DNA from: Microbacteriaceae bacterium X2B | Lineage (GTDB): Bacteria; Actinomycetota; Actinomycetes; Actinomycetales; Microbacteriaceae | Assembly: GCA_005502445.1 (NCBI GenBank) | Contig: SCPB01000001.1 | Coordinates: 1 to 64,000, forward strand | Direction: 5' to 3' | DNA: 64,000 bases | Part shown: piece by piece, positions 1-9,982 of the stretch | Position numbering within the stretch: position 1 is the stretch's first letter | Layout of the letters: each line of letters opens with the position of its first letter | Notes under the pieces: model-generated | Databases searched by the model: none | What the model was told of the DNA's origin: nothing | Seen by the model: the letters and a program-made list of their open reading frames with translations, nothing else | Made by a program: the position numbers and the translations under genes

Positions 1-13
1 GGGTGGAGCAGTG

Positions 14-1132
14 ATGGAGATCGAGATCGGGCGGGCCAAGCGGGCGAGGAGGGCGTACTCCTTCGACGACATCGCGGTGGTCCCCAGCCGCCGCACGCGC
101 GACCCCGAGGTGGTGTCGCTGGCGTGGAGCATCGACGCCCTGAAGTTCGAGATCCCGGTGATCGCCGCCCCGATGGACTCCGTCGTGAGCCCCGCGACGG
201 CGATCGCGATCGGCCGGCTCGGCGGTCTCGGCGTGCTCGACCTCGAGGGCCTCTGGACCAGGTACGAGGATGCCGCGGCGCAGCTCGAGCGCATTCGCGA
301 CCTCGACCCCGCAGAGGCGACCGCGGCGATGCAGCGCATCTACGCCGAGCCGATCAAGCCCGAGCTGATCAGCGCCCGGCTGGCCGAGATCCGCGCGGCC
401 GGCGTGCCCGTCGCCGCCGCGCTCAGCCCCCAGCGCACGCAGGAGCACCACCAGGCCGTCATCGATGCCGGCGTCGACCTCTTCGTGATCCGCGGCACGA
501 CCGTGAGCGCCGAGCATGTGTCGAAGTCGGCCGAGCCCCTCAACCTCAAGAAGTTCATCTACGAGCTCGACGTGCCCGTCATCGTGGGCGGCGCCGCGAC
601 CTACACCGCCGCGCTGCACCTCATGCGCACAGGGGCGGCGGGCGTGCTCGTCGGCTTCGGCGGCGGTGCTGCGTCGACGACGCGCCTGAGCCTGGGCATC
701 CACGCGCCGATGGCGACCGCGGTCAGCGACGTCGCCGCCGCGCGACGCGACTACCTCGACGAGTCGGGCGGCCGCTACGTGCACGTCATCGCCGACGGCG
801 GCCTCGGCACGAGCGGCGACATCGTCAAGGCGGTCGCGATGGGCGCCGACGCGGTCATGCTGGGCAGCACCCTGGCGCGGGCGACGGATGCTCCCGGCGG
901 GGGCTGGCACTGGGGGGCCGAGGCGCACCACCCCGAACTGCCGCGCGGCAACCGCGTGCACGTCGGCCAGCTCGCCCCGCTCGAGCAGCTGCTGTTCGGC
1001 CCGAGCTCGCACGCCGACGGGCAGGTCAACCTCATGGGGGCCTTGCGCCGCTCGATGGCGACGACCGGCTACTCCGACCTCAAGGAGTTCCAGCGGGTCG
1101 ACGTCGTCGTCGCGCCCTACCAGGGCCACTGA
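14..1132 (+). CDS. guaB3: GuaB3-family IMP dehydrogenase-related protein
   Basis: A 372-residue protein with a single (beta/alpha)8 IMPDH/GMPR-type barrel and no CBS domains, the layout of the actinobacterial GuaB3 paralogue rather than catalytic GuaB. Visible motifs are YSFDDIAVVPSRRTR near the N-terminus, APMDSVVSP at about residues 50-58 and a glycine-rich phosphate-binding region (VIADGGLGTSGD). The loop that carries the catalytic Cys in true IMPDH reads GGGAASTTR, so the Cys is Ser; other actinobacterial GuaB3 proteins I recall also lack it, and the enzymatic role is therefore uncertain. I prefer the ATG at 14 over an adjacent GTG at 11 because GGAG at 5-8 is then better spaced. It lies upstream of SURF1, DUF3817 and guaA, which fits purine metabolism. 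Confidence 0.88.
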   Translation: MEIEIGRAKRARRAYSFDDIAVVPSRRTRDPEVVSLAWSIDALKFEIPVIAAPMDSVVSPATAIAIGRLGGLGVLDLEGLWTRYEDAAAQLERIRDLDPAEATAAMQRIYAEPIKPELISARLAEIRAAGVPVAAALSPQRTQEHHQAVIDAGVDLFVIRGTTVSAEHVSKSAEPLNLKKFIYELDVPVIVGGAATYTAALHLMRTGAAGVLVGFGGGAASTTRLSLGIHAPMATAVSDVAAARRDYLDESGGRYVHVIADGGLGTSGDIVKAVAMGADAVMLGSTLARATDAPGGGWHWGAEAHHPELPRGNRVHVGQLAPLEQLLFGPSSHADGQVNLMGALRRSMATTGYSDLKEFQRVDVVVAPYQGH

Positions 1133-1138
1133 CCGACC

Positions 1139-1879
1139 GTGTGGCGCATCGCCCGCCGACCGAAGTGGATCGCGGCCCTGCTGCTCGCGCTCGGCGTCGC
1201 GGCCGGGTTCGCGGCGCTCGGGCAGTGGCAGCTCGAACGCTCGATCGATGAGGCGACGGTCGTCGAGCGCGACACCGAGACGCCCGTGCCGCTGCAGAGC
1301 GTCGCCGAGCCGCAGACGGTCATGACCTCCGACGCGAGCGGGCGTCGGGTGGTGGTCGAGGGTTCGTGGGTCGAGGGCGACGAGGTGATCGTGACGGGCC
1401 GCGAGAGTGCGGGGGAGCCCGGCGACTGGGTCATCCGGCACTTCGAGACGAGCGACGGAGCCGGCCTCGCGGTCGCCGTCGGGTACGTCGCTCCGGGGGC
1501 GGGCATCCCGAGCCTGCCGGTCGGCGAGGCGCGCCTCCTCGGCCGCTATGTGCCGAGCGAGTCGCCGCAGCAGTCCGATTTCGAGGCGGGCGAGCGCACC
1601 GCGATCGCCGTCGCCGAGCTCATCAACCTGTGGGGGGACGTCGAGACCGTCTACTCCGGATACCTGGTTCTCGAGGATGCCCCCGCACCGCTCGCCGTCA
1701 TCGCGGCACCGCCGCCCGAGGCCGACGTCGAGCTCAACCTGCTCAACCTGTTCTACGCGATCGAGTGGGCCGTCTTCGGCGGATTCGCCGTGTACCTGTG
1801 GTGGCGCCTCGTGCGCGACGAGTGGGAGAAGGAGCAGGCGGAAGACCCCGCGCGGAGCGGGCTCAGCGCGCGCCCCTAA
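1139..1879 (+). CDS. SURF1-family cytochrome oxidase biogenesis protein
   Basis: A 246-residue membrane protein with the SURF1 layout: an N-terminal transmembrane helix (residues about 10-27) running into the family motif LGQWQLERS, a long extracytoplasmic domain, and a C-terminal helix ending in a charged tail ([14 protein letters not shown]). SURF1 proteins help insert haem a during assembly of the aa3-type cytochrome c oxidase. The GTG start lies 6 nt after the guaB3 stop, so the two are probably co-transcribed, although nothing links the functions. The hydrophobic helices, length and motif make the family call firm; a direct role in this organism's oxidase is by homology. Confidence 0.88.
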   Translation: MWRIARRPKWIAALLLALGVAAGFAALGQWQLERSIDEATVVERDTETPVPLQSVAEPQTVMTSDASGRRVVVEGSWVEGDEVIVTGRESAGEPGDWVIRHFETSDGAGLAVAVGYVAPGAGIPSLPVGEARLLGRYVPSESPQQSDFEAGERTAIAVAELINLWGDVETVYSGYLVLEDAPAPLAVIAAPPPEADVELNLLNLFYAIEWAVFGGFAVYLWWRLVRDEWEKEQAEDPARSGLSARP

Positions 1880-1888
1880 ACTTGCAGC

Positions 1889-2337
1889 ATGGCGCTCGGC
1901 CCTCAGGCTTCAGACATCCCGCTCATCCGCCGCACGCTCGCGGTGTTCAAGGTCTCGTCGATCGTCACGGGCACCTTTCTGCTCGGCCTCGTCGTGATGA
2001 TGGTCACGCGCTACGGCTTCGGGCGCGACATCGAGCTCGGCGGCGCCGAGGGGCTGCTCGCGCTCACCCCCCGCGACGAGCTCGTCGGGTTCAACCTCTC
2101 GATCATGCTGCTGACGGTGCACGGCTGGCTCTACGTCGTCTACCTCGCCTGCGACTTCGTCCTGTGGCGCGTTGCCTACCAGGGCGCCGTGCGCAACGCA
2201 TTCCTGCGCTTCCTGTGGATCGCGATGGGTGGCATCATCCCCTTCCTCTCCTTCTTCTTCGAGCGGCAGGTGCCGCGCGAGGTCGAGGCGATCATCGCCC
2301 CCCTCGACCAGCAGCCCACGACCCAGGAGGCCTCCGC

Positions 2338-2341
<4 letters not shown>
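1889..2341 (+). CDS. DUF3817 integral membrane protein
   Basis: A 150-residue protein with about three transmembrane helices and the DUF3817 signature: an N-terminal [18 protein letters not shown] helix, a [14 protein letters not shown] helix and an [15 protein letters not shown] helix followed by a charged tail. Function is unknown; in actinobacteria this gene is often found next to guaA, as here. A TAAACT -10 element ends 6 nt before the ATG, so the mRNA is probably leaderless with its own promoter inside the SURF1 3' end. The stop TGA overlaps the guaA GTG start (GTGA), which indicates translational coupling. Confidence 0.85.
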
Positions 2342-3905
<1,564 letters not shown>

Positions 3906-3912
<7 letters not shown>

Positions 3913-3955
3913 TTGTGCATCGAGGCCATTTCTGGCCTCGATGCACAACTACTCC
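3906..3955 (+). terminator. Long perfect hairpin overlapping the guaA stop
   Basis: Two perfectly complementary 23-nt arms (3906-3928 and 3933-3955) are separated by the 4-nt loop TTTC. The arm includes AGTTGTGCATCGAGGCCA, and the guaA stop codon lies inside the first arm. There is no T-tract on either side, so it is not a textbook Rho-independent terminator, although a hairpin this strong would protect or terminate the guaA transcript. The perfect arms could also mark a mobile palindromic repeat. Confidence 0.7.
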
Positions 3956-4202
3956 GGCGGCCGTCTCGGCTGCGGGCGTTCGGAGCGGAGGCGACGGCCA
4001 TTGCCGGCCCTCGCACCATGCCAGTGCCAGACGTCGCACCCCCGACAGGGCCCGCCCCTGATGCAGTGTGCCCTCCACGGCATGTGCCGCACGAGGCACA
4101 CAGCGCCTGCGGAAACGTGTGTGCAGTAGGGGCCGCGGGCGTCGCCTCCGCCGGCGACCGAGGAGCAGACACCGGGGCGCGGCCGGCGTCGAGACGCAGA
4201 AA
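3956..4202. other. Intergenic region without a recognised gene
   Basis: Convergent gap between guaA and the YccA-like gene. I see no credible coding sequence. It holds a weaker inverted repeat near 4064-4102 (outer arms GTGTGCC and GGCACAC), and the composition is less GC-skewed by codon position than in the neighbouring genes. Nothing else is recognised. Confidence 0.5.
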
Positions 4203-4222
4203 GGGCCGCCCGAAGGCGGCCC
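4203..4222 (-). terminator. Rho-independent terminator of the YccA-like gene
   Basis: On the minus strand an 8-bp GC stem (GGGCCGCC / GGCGGCCC) closed by a TTCG tetraloop is followed by TTTCTG. It lies 24 nt past the stop of the BI-1/YccA gene. Confidence 0.8.
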
Positions 4223-4246
4223 CATCCGTGCGCGAACGCGGTGTCG

Positions 4247-5053
4247 TCAGTTGTTGCCGCGCAGGATCGCGAGCAGGCGCAGGATCTCGACGTACAGCCA
4301 GACGACGGTGACCATGATGCCGAAGGCGGCGGTCCAGCCGAAGGCGGCGGGGGCGCCGCGCTCCACGCCGGTCTTGATCGAGTCGAAGTCGAGCACGAGC
4401 GAGTAGGCCGCGAGCAGGACGACGAGGATTCCGAGCCAGAAGCCGAGCGGCAGACCGAGGAACTCGATCGAGCGGAGGCCGAACGGCCCGTCGGTAACGC
4501 CGAACATCATGAGGCCGAGGTTCACGAGCGAGAACGCCGCATAGCCCACCATCGCGACCAGGAAGATCTTCGTCGCGCGCTTGGAAGCGCGCACCTTGCC
4601 GCTCATGAAGAGCGCGAGCGTGACGCCGACGACCGCGAGCGTGCCGAAGATCGCCTGCGGAACGATGCCCTCGTACAGCTGCGCGAAGATCGCCGAGATT
4701 CCGCCGACGAAGAGGCCCTCAAGCCCCGCGTAGGCGAGCGTGAGCGGAGCGCTCGGCTTCTTCTTGAAGATCAGCACGAGCGAGACGACGAAGCCGGCGA
4801 TCGCGGCCGGCAGCGCCAGCAGAGGGACGAACCAGCCGACGGCCGCGGCGACCAGGAGAACGGCGAACGAGCCCACGATCTTCTGGATCGTGTTCTCGTA
4901 CGTCATGCGGTCGGTCTGCTCGGCCGTCGCCGAGGGGCGGCCGTACAGCTCGTCGAGCTGCTCGGCGCTCGGCGTCTGCGCGTACTGGATGGCCTTCGAC
5001 GCGCTCTGCGTGAAGGCGGGTGAGTTCGAGAATGCCGGATTGGAATTAGCCAT
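4247..5053 (-). CDS. Bax inhibitor-1/YccA family membrane protein
   Basis: A 268-residue protein with a hydrophilic N-terminal tail of about 70 residues and then seven transmembrane segments. The tail contains the family-typical ASKAIQYAQTPSAEQLDELY and TYENTIQKI stretches, as seen in the actinobacterial YccA/BI-1 (DUF4870-free) subgroup. Family members are thought to act as membrane pH or calcium-leak modulators or protease regulators, but the role here is not known. I start at the ATG at 5053, preceded by GAGGA; an upstream in-frame extension lacks a good ribosome site. Monocistronic, with its own terminator. Confidence 0.88.
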   Translation of the reverse strand: MANSNPAFSNSPAFTQSASKAIQYAQTPSAEQLDELYGRPSATAEQTDRMTYENTIQKIVGSFAVLLVAAAVGWFVPLLALPAAIAGFVVSLVLIFKKKPSAPLTLAYAGLEGLFVGGISAIFAQLYEGIVPQAIFGTLAVVGVTLALFMSGKVRASKRATKIFLVAMVGYAAFSLVNLGLMMFGVTDGPFGLRSIEFLGLPLGFWLGILVVLLAAYSLVLDFDSIKTGVERGAPAAFGWTAAFGIMVTVVWLYVEILRLLAILRGNN

Positions 5054-5146
5054 GGTGTCCTCTTCAACGTGTCGGCCGCGGGGAATCTTCCCGGTCGGCA
5101 CTGACGACAGTCTAGGGAGCGATGCTCGACGATGGGGAGAGGAAGG

Positions 5147-5683
5147 CTATGCGCTCGCTGTGGGCGGGACCGGAGAGCTGGCGCGGCGCCGGATGCTCGC
5201 CGCGGGCCGTGCGAGGGCGCGGGCCCACCAGGCCGAGCCGACGAGAACGACGGTGGAGAGGGCGACGGCGACGGGCATCCACCGGTACTCGGTGAACAGG
5301 GTGGCGCAGAGCACCCCGTTGAGCAGCACGGGGCCGAGGGCGAGCGCGCTGCGCCATGGGCGGTGGCGCACGAGCAGCCAGCCGAGGAAGGGCATCGTGA
5401 GGGTCCACATCGAGGCGGGGCCCGTGAGCAGAAGCCACACGACGAGGGTCGAGGGGGCGATCGGCGCGAGGCGGCGCCAGCCCGAGGCGGGCATGACGAG
5501 CCAACCGGCGACGTGCGCCGCGGAGCCCGTGATGAGCGGCACGAGGTTGCCCGTGTCGGCGGACTGCAGGTGCAGCAGGCCGCCGGCGATGAGGACGAGG
5601 CCCGCGATCCAGCGGTCGCGGTATCGACCCCAGCGCAGCGGCAGGCGCGCGGACGGCTCGACCCAGGGCGCCGGCGCGTTCAC
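5147..5683 (-). CDS. Hypothetical multi-pass membrane protein
   Basis: A 178-residue protein with five or so hydrophobic segments (IAGLVLIAGGLLHL, VVWLLLTGPASMWTL, ALGPVLLNGVLCATLF, VAVALSTVVLVGSAWWA) and a short basic Pro/Ser-rich tail. I do not recognise the family. The GTG start overlaps the stop of the upstream DUF4190-like gene (GTGA), so the pair is translationally coupled. No catalytic motif is visible. Confidence 0.75.
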   Translation of the reverse strand: MNAPAPWVEPSARLPLRWGRYRDRWIAGLVLIAGGLLHLQSADTGNLVPLITGSAAHVAGWLVMPASGWRRLAPIAPSTLVVWLLLTGPASMWTLTMPFLGWLLVRHRPWRSALALGPVLLNGVLCATLFTEYRWMPVAVALSTVVLVGSAWWARALARPAASIRRRASSPVPPTASA

Positions 5684-6042
5684 GGGGTGAACGCCAGGTA
5701 CAGCGCTCCGGCGGCGATCACGAGCAGCAGGAGCCACAGCCAGCCGAGGCCGACGGCGACCCAGGCGAGGGCGAGGCCGCGCTCGCCGCCGCGCGCGCGC
5801 CGGATCTGCCCGACCGCGAGGTGCCCGAACAGTGCGGCGAGGGGGCTCAGCATGAGCCCGAGCACGAGCGACAGCACGGCGAGGGCGTTGCGGCGCGGGT
5901 GCTCGGCCGCGCCGGGGTCGGGGTCCGGCGGCAGAGCCGCCGCATCCGCCTCGATGCGCCGCGGGAGCACGGGGACCTCCGCCCACACGGGCGTCTCGGG
6001 CGATGGCGACGTCGTCGACTGCTCGCCCGGCCGGTCGGTCAT
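5680..6042 (-). CDS. DUF4190-type small membrane protein
   Basis: A 120-residue protein with an acidic, Pro-rich cytoplasmic N-terminus of about 50 residues followed by two transmembrane helices. The segment NALAVLSLVLGLMLSPLA, then a short FGHLAVGQIRRARGGERG linker, then a second helix, is the DUF4190 pattern. Function is unknown. It is the first gene of a two-gene unit with the coupled membrane protein downstream and is divergent from the GDPD gene; only 31 bp separate the two starts. Confidence 0.78.
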   Translation of the reverse strand: MTDRPGEQSTTSPSPETPVWAEVPVLPRRIEADAAALPPDPDPGAAEHPRRNALAVLSLVLGLMLSPLAALFGHLAVGQIRRARGGERGLALAWVAVGLGWLWLLLLVIAAGALYLAFTP

Positions 6043-6073
6043 GCTCGGCAGGCTACCCCGTAGGGTGGTCGGC

Positions 6074-7075
6074 GTGATCGAGCCCACGCGCGAGCGCCCG
6101 CTCATCGTGGCCCACCGGGGAGCGAGCGGGTACCGTCCCGAGCACACGCGGGCCGCATACGAGCTCGCGATCGCCCTCGGCGCCGAGGCGGTCGAGCCCG
6201 ACATCGTCGCCACGCGCGACGGGCAGCTCGTGCTGCGCCACGAGAACGAGATCAGCGGAACGACCGACGTCGCCGACCGCCCCGAGTTCGCGCATCGCCG
6301 CACGACGAAGACGATCGACGGCGAGCGGCTGACGGGCTGGTTCACCGAGGACTTCACCTGGGCGGAGTTGTCGACGCTGCGCGCGCGAGAACGGCTGCCG
6401 GCGGTGCGGCAGGCGTCGACGCGCTTCGACGGGCGGTACCCGATCCTGCGGCTGCGCGACCTCATGGCGATCCTGGATGCGGCGCCCCGCCCCGTGGGCA
6501 TGGTCGCCGAGATCAAGCACGCGACGCACTTCGCGGCCATCGGTCTTCCGCTCGACGAGCTCTTCGCCGCCGAGGTCGCGGGCTGGCAGCCGGCCGCCCC
6601 CCTCGTCGTCGAGGCCTTCGAGCAGTCGGTGCTCGCCGACGTCCGCGATCGCGGGGTCGAGGCGCGGTACATGTTCCTGCTCGAGAAGAGCGGGTCGCCT
6701 GCCGACCTCGTCGAGCGGTTCGGCGCCGCGGCGCTCTCGTACGCCGGGCATTTGACGGATGCGGGGCTCGCGCGCCTTGCCGGTTCGGTCGAGGGCATCA
6801 GCGTCGATACCGCGCTCGTCGCGAAGCCCGAATCGCGCGGAGGCCCGGTCGTGACGAGCGATCTCGTCGCGCGGGCCCACGTCGCCGGGCTCGACGTGTT
6901 CACCTGGACCCTGCGGCCCGAGAACCGCTTCCTGCCCGGCTCTCTGCGCGTGGGAGCGGGCGCCGCCTCGCACGGCGACTGGCTGACCTGGTTCCAGACG
7001 CTCATGCGCGCGGGGGTCGACGGCGTGTTCGCCGACCACCCCGACCTGGCGCTCGAGGCGCGCGCGGGCCTGTAG
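6074..7075 (+). CDS. Glycerophosphodiester phosphodiesterase family protein
   Basis: A 333-residue GDPD-domain TIM barrel. The catalytic N-terminal signature VAHRGASGYRPEHT and the metal-binding EPDIVATRDGQLVLRHE are present. The long insertion after the first strands and the C-terminal VFTWTLRPENRFLP and DGVFADHPD match the GlpQ-like branch, which cleaves glycerophosphodiesters to glycerol-3-phosphate and an alcohol. No signal peptide is visible, so it is probably cytoplasmic. A TAGGGT -10 sits 7 nt before the GTG, so translation is probably leaderless. Confidence 0.9.
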   Translation: MIEPTRERPLIVAHRGASGYRPEHTRAAYELAIALGAEAVEPDIVATRDGQLVLRHENEISGTTDVADRPEFAHRRTTKTIDGERLTGWFTEDFTWAELSTLRARERLPAVRQASTRFDGRYPILRLRDLMAILDAAPRPVGMVAEIKHATHFAAIGLPLDELFAAEVAGWQPAAPLVVEAFEQSVLADVRDRGVEARYMFLLEKSGSPADLVERFGAAALSYAGHLTDAGLARLAGSVEGISVDTALVAKPESRGGPVVTSDLVARAHVAGLDVFTWTLRPENRFLPGSLRVGAGAASHGDWLTWFQTLMRAGVDGVFADHPDLALEARAGL

Positions 7076-7133
7076 CGGAGGGTTCGACCACCCGGCCTCC
7101 GGGGTCGGGGGTGCGACCTAGACTTGGGCGGTC

Positions 7134-9551
7134 ATGACGTTCCTGCCCGACGAGTCCCTCGACATCCCCGGCCTGACCCCGCCGGCGGGCGCCGCGGGCG
7201 CTGCCGCGAGCGCGCCTCCGTCGGCGGCGCGCAACGACGATCCGCTGCTCGCAGGGCTCAACCCGCAGCAGCGCGCGGCCGTCGAGTCGCGGGCCGACGC
7301 GCTGCTCATCGTGGCGGGCGCCGGCTCGGGCAAGACGAGCGTGCTCACGCGGCGCATCGCGCGCCTGCTGCGCGATCGCGAGCTGTGGCCGAGTCAGATC
7401 CTCGCGATCACCTTCACCAACAAGGCCGCGGGCGAGATGCGCGAGCGCGTCGGTCAGCTCATCGGGCGCGACGCCGCCGAGGGGATGTGGATCTCGACGT
7501 TCCACTCGGCCTGCGTGCGCATCCTCCGCCGCGAGGCGCAGCAGTTCGGTTTCACCCAGGCCTTCACGATCTACGACTCGGCCGACTCGCGCGCGCTCAT
7601 CAAGCGCATCGTGAAGGACCTCCAGGCCGACACTCTCGGCCTCACGGTGAGCGCTGCGGCGGGCAAGATCTCGCGGTTGAAGAACGAGCTCATCGACGCC
7701 GAGGGCTACAGCAGGCAGATCAACCCCAACGACCCGACCGAGGTGATGTTCCTCGAGGTGTTCCGGCGCTACTCGGCCGAGCTGCTGCGCGCGAACGCCT
7801 TCGACTTCGACGACCTCATCGCGCAGACCGTGTACCTCTTCCGCGCGTTCCCCCAGGTCGCGGCCCTGTATCAGCGGCGGTTCCGGCACCTCCTCGTCGA
7901 CGAGTACCAGGACACGAACCACGCGCAGTACGCTCTCATCCGCGAGCTGACGCGGCCGGTCGAGCCGCAGCACGTGCCCGCCGACACGCGCATCGAGACG
8001 GATGCCTCGGGCGGCATCCCCGCGGCATCCCTCACGGTCGTCGGCGACTCCGACCAGTCGATCTACGCCTTCCGCGGCGCCGACATCCGCAACATCGTCG
8101 AGTTCGAGCGCGACTTCCCGGGCGCGCAGGTGATCCTGCTCGAGCAGAACTACCGTTCGACCCAGACGATCCTCGACGCCGCGAATGCCGTCATCGGCAA
8201 CAACTTCGACCGCACGCCCAAGAATCTCTTCACCGAGGTCGGCGCGGGCGAGAAGATCGTCGGCTTCACCGGCTACAGCCAGCACGACGAGGCGCAGTTC
8301 GTCGCCGACGAGATCCAGCAGCTGCACGAGGCCGGCGTGCCGTACAACCAGATCGCCGTGTTCTATCGCACCAATGCTCAGACCCGTGCGCTGGAGGAGA
8401 TCTTCATCCGCTCCGCCCTGCCGTACCGCGTGCTCGGCGGCACGAAGTTCTACGAGCGAGCCGAGATCAAAGACGTCATGGCGTACCTCATCGCGGTCGC
8501 GAATCCGGCCGACGGCCTCGCCCTGCGGCGCATCCTCAACACCCCGAAGCGCGGCATCGGGCCGGCCACCGAGACGGCGCTCGCGAACCATGGCGACCAA
8601 CTGGGGGGAACGATGCGCGATGCGCTGCGGGATGCCGCGGCTCTCGGCCTCGGACCGAAGGTCACCACGGCCATCCTCGACCTCGCGCGCATCCTCGACG
8701 AGACGACTGAGATCGTCGACTCGGCGCTGGTGCCGGATGTGCTCACGGGCATTCTCGAGAAGACGAAGTACGTCGAGCTCCTGCGCGCGAGCCGCGACCC
8801 GCAGGATGAGGCCCGCGCCGAGAACGTGGAGGAGCTCGTGGCGGTCACGCGCGAGTTCCAGCGCAACAACCCCGAGGGCCGGCTCGTCGACTTCCTCACC
8901 GAGGTGGCGCTCGTCGCCGCGGCCGACGACCTCGATGACTCGAGCGGCACCGTCTCGCTCATGACTTTGCACACCGCGAAAGGCCTCGAGTACGACGCCG
9001 TCTTCATCACGGGGGTGGAGGAGAACCTGCTGCCGCACCAGATGAGCGCGAGCGAACCCGGCGGCCCGGCTGAGGAGCGCCGGCTGTTCTACGTCGGCAT
9101 CACGCGAGCCCGCACGCGGCTGCACCTCTCGCTGGCGATGACCCGCTCGACCTTCGGCGACACGCAGGTCGCGGCGCCCAGCCGCTATCTGCAGGAGATC
9201 CCCGCCGGGCTCATCGACTGGCGCGACGCCCCCGGCATGGGAATGCGGTCGAGCACCTCCGCGCAGCGCGCGCTCGGCACGACCCGCGGCGGCCGGGAGC
9301 AGTTCAGCTACGGAGCCTCGCTGCCGCCCGGCAAGCCGAAGACCGAGTGGGCGAACCGCGTGACCGCAACGGTGCGCGACAACGGCGATCTGTCGCTCGA
9401 GGTCGGCGACCGCATCCGCCACGTCGACTTCGGCGAGGGGCGTGTCACGGGCGTCACGGGTGTCGGCGCGAAGAGCATCGCCGAGGTGCAGTTCGAGACC
9501 GCGGGGCGCAAGCGCTTGCTGATCAAGATCGCTCCGATCGAGAAGATCTGA
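7134..9551 (+). CDS. pcrA: ATP-dependent DNA helicase PcrA/UvrD
   Basis: Superfamily 1A 3'-5' helicase of 805 residues. Motif I is GAGSGKTSVLTRRIARL (about 61-77), followed by TFTNKAAGEM (Ia), DEYQDTNHAQY (II), GDSDQSIYAFRGADI (III), LLEQNYRST (IV), TLHTAKGLEYD (V) and YVGITRARTRL (VI). A C-terminal Tudor-like domain (VGDRIRHVDFGEGRVTGV) is typical of PcrA, which displaces RNA polymerase and RecA filaments and works in excision repair. The ATG at 7134 follows a TAGACT -10 by 9 nt. No LexA box is seen. Confidence 0.97.
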   Translation: MTFLPDESLDIPGLTPPAGAAGAAASAPPSAARNDDPLLAGLNPQQRAAVESRADALLIVAGAGSGKTSVLTRRIARLLRDRELWPSQILAITFTNKAAGEMRERVGQLIGRDAAEGMWISTFHSACVRILRREAQQFGFTQAFTIYDSADSRALIKRIVKDLQADTLGLTVSAAAGKISRLKNELIDAEGYSRQINPNDPTEVMFLEVFRRYSAELLRANAFDFDDLIAQTVYLFRAFPQVAALYQRRFRHLLVDEYQDTNHAQYALIRELTRPVEPQHVPADTRIETDASGGIPAASLTVVGDSDQSIYAFRGADIRNIVEFERDFPGAQVILLEQNYRSTQTILDAANAVIGNNFDRTPKNLFTEVGAGEKIVGFTGYSQHDEAQFVADEIQQLHEAGVPYNQIAVFYRTNAQTRALEEIFIRSALPYRVLGGTKFYERAEIKDVMAYLIAVANPADGLALRRILNTPKRGIGPATETALANHGDQLGGTMRDALRDAAALGLGPKVTTAILDLARILDETTEIVDSALVPDVLTGILEKTKYVELLRASRDPQDEARAENVEELVAVTREFQRNNPEGRLVDFLTEVALVAAADDLDDSSGTVSLMTLHTAKGLEYDAVFITGVEENLLPHQMSASEPGGPAEERRLFYVGITRARTRLHLSLAMTRSTFGDTQVAAPSRYLQEIPAGLIDWRDAPGMGMRSSTSAQRALGTTRGGREQFSYGASLPPGKPKTEWANRVTATVRDNGDLSLEVGDRIRHVDFGEGRVTGVTGVGAKSIAEVQFETAGRKRLLIKIAPIEKI

Positions 9552-9646
9552 GCGGCTCTGACACCCCGCTCGCCTCGATTGCAGGTTTCCGGCTCCCGCG
9601 CACCGCAGAATGGAGTCCGAACGAGCACCCCACGCTAGGAGACCCC

Positions 9647-9982
9647 ATGGAACTCGCCTCGATCCAGCATCCGCGAGGAGTCACCGAGCTGGCGCTCTCC
9701 GGCCGACTCAACATGGTGACAGCCGCACGCGTGCGCGAGGCGATCCACGAGGCGATCGTGGCGAACAGCTCGAACATCGCCGTCGATCTCTCGCACGTCT
9801 CCTTCCTCGACTCCTCCGGGCTCGGCGCCCTCGTGTGGGGCTTCAAGGCGGCGCGCGAATCCGGCGGAACCTTGCGCCTCATCAATCCCACCGAGCAGGT
9901 CGTCCTCGTTCTGGAGCTCACGAACATGGGGTCGACCCTGCGCGCGTTCTCGAGCGTCTCCGAAGCGTTCCCGCATGACTGA
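9647..9982 (+). CDS. STAS-domain anti-sigma factor antagonist (first copy)
   Basis: A 111-residue single-domain STAS protein of the RsbV/SpoIIAA type. The conserved helix start VSFLDSSGLGALVWG carries the serine that the partner kinase phosphorylates. AGGAG lies 6 nt before the ATG. Its stop overlaps the next gene, which contains both a kinase-like and a phosphatase domain, so phosphorylation and dephosphorylation of this protein could both be served by that one polypeptide (inference). A close paralogue lies at 11609-11944; both carry RLNMVTA near the N-terminus. Confidence 0.9.
   Translation: MELASIQHPRGVTELALSGRLNMVTAARVREAIHEAIVANSSNIAVDLSHVSFLDSSGLGALVWGFKAARESGGTLRLINPTEQVVLVLELTNMGSTLRAFSSVSEAFPHD

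Noticed and set aside
7002-9422. 806-codon minus-strand frame opposite pcrA
   Set aside because: Antisense shadow with biased composition; the helicase motifs on the plus strand are complete.
9552-9646. Possible promoter or small gene between pcrA and the first STAS gene
   Set aside because: No convincing -10/-35 pair or open frame; only the AGGAG ribosome site of the STAS gene is clear.
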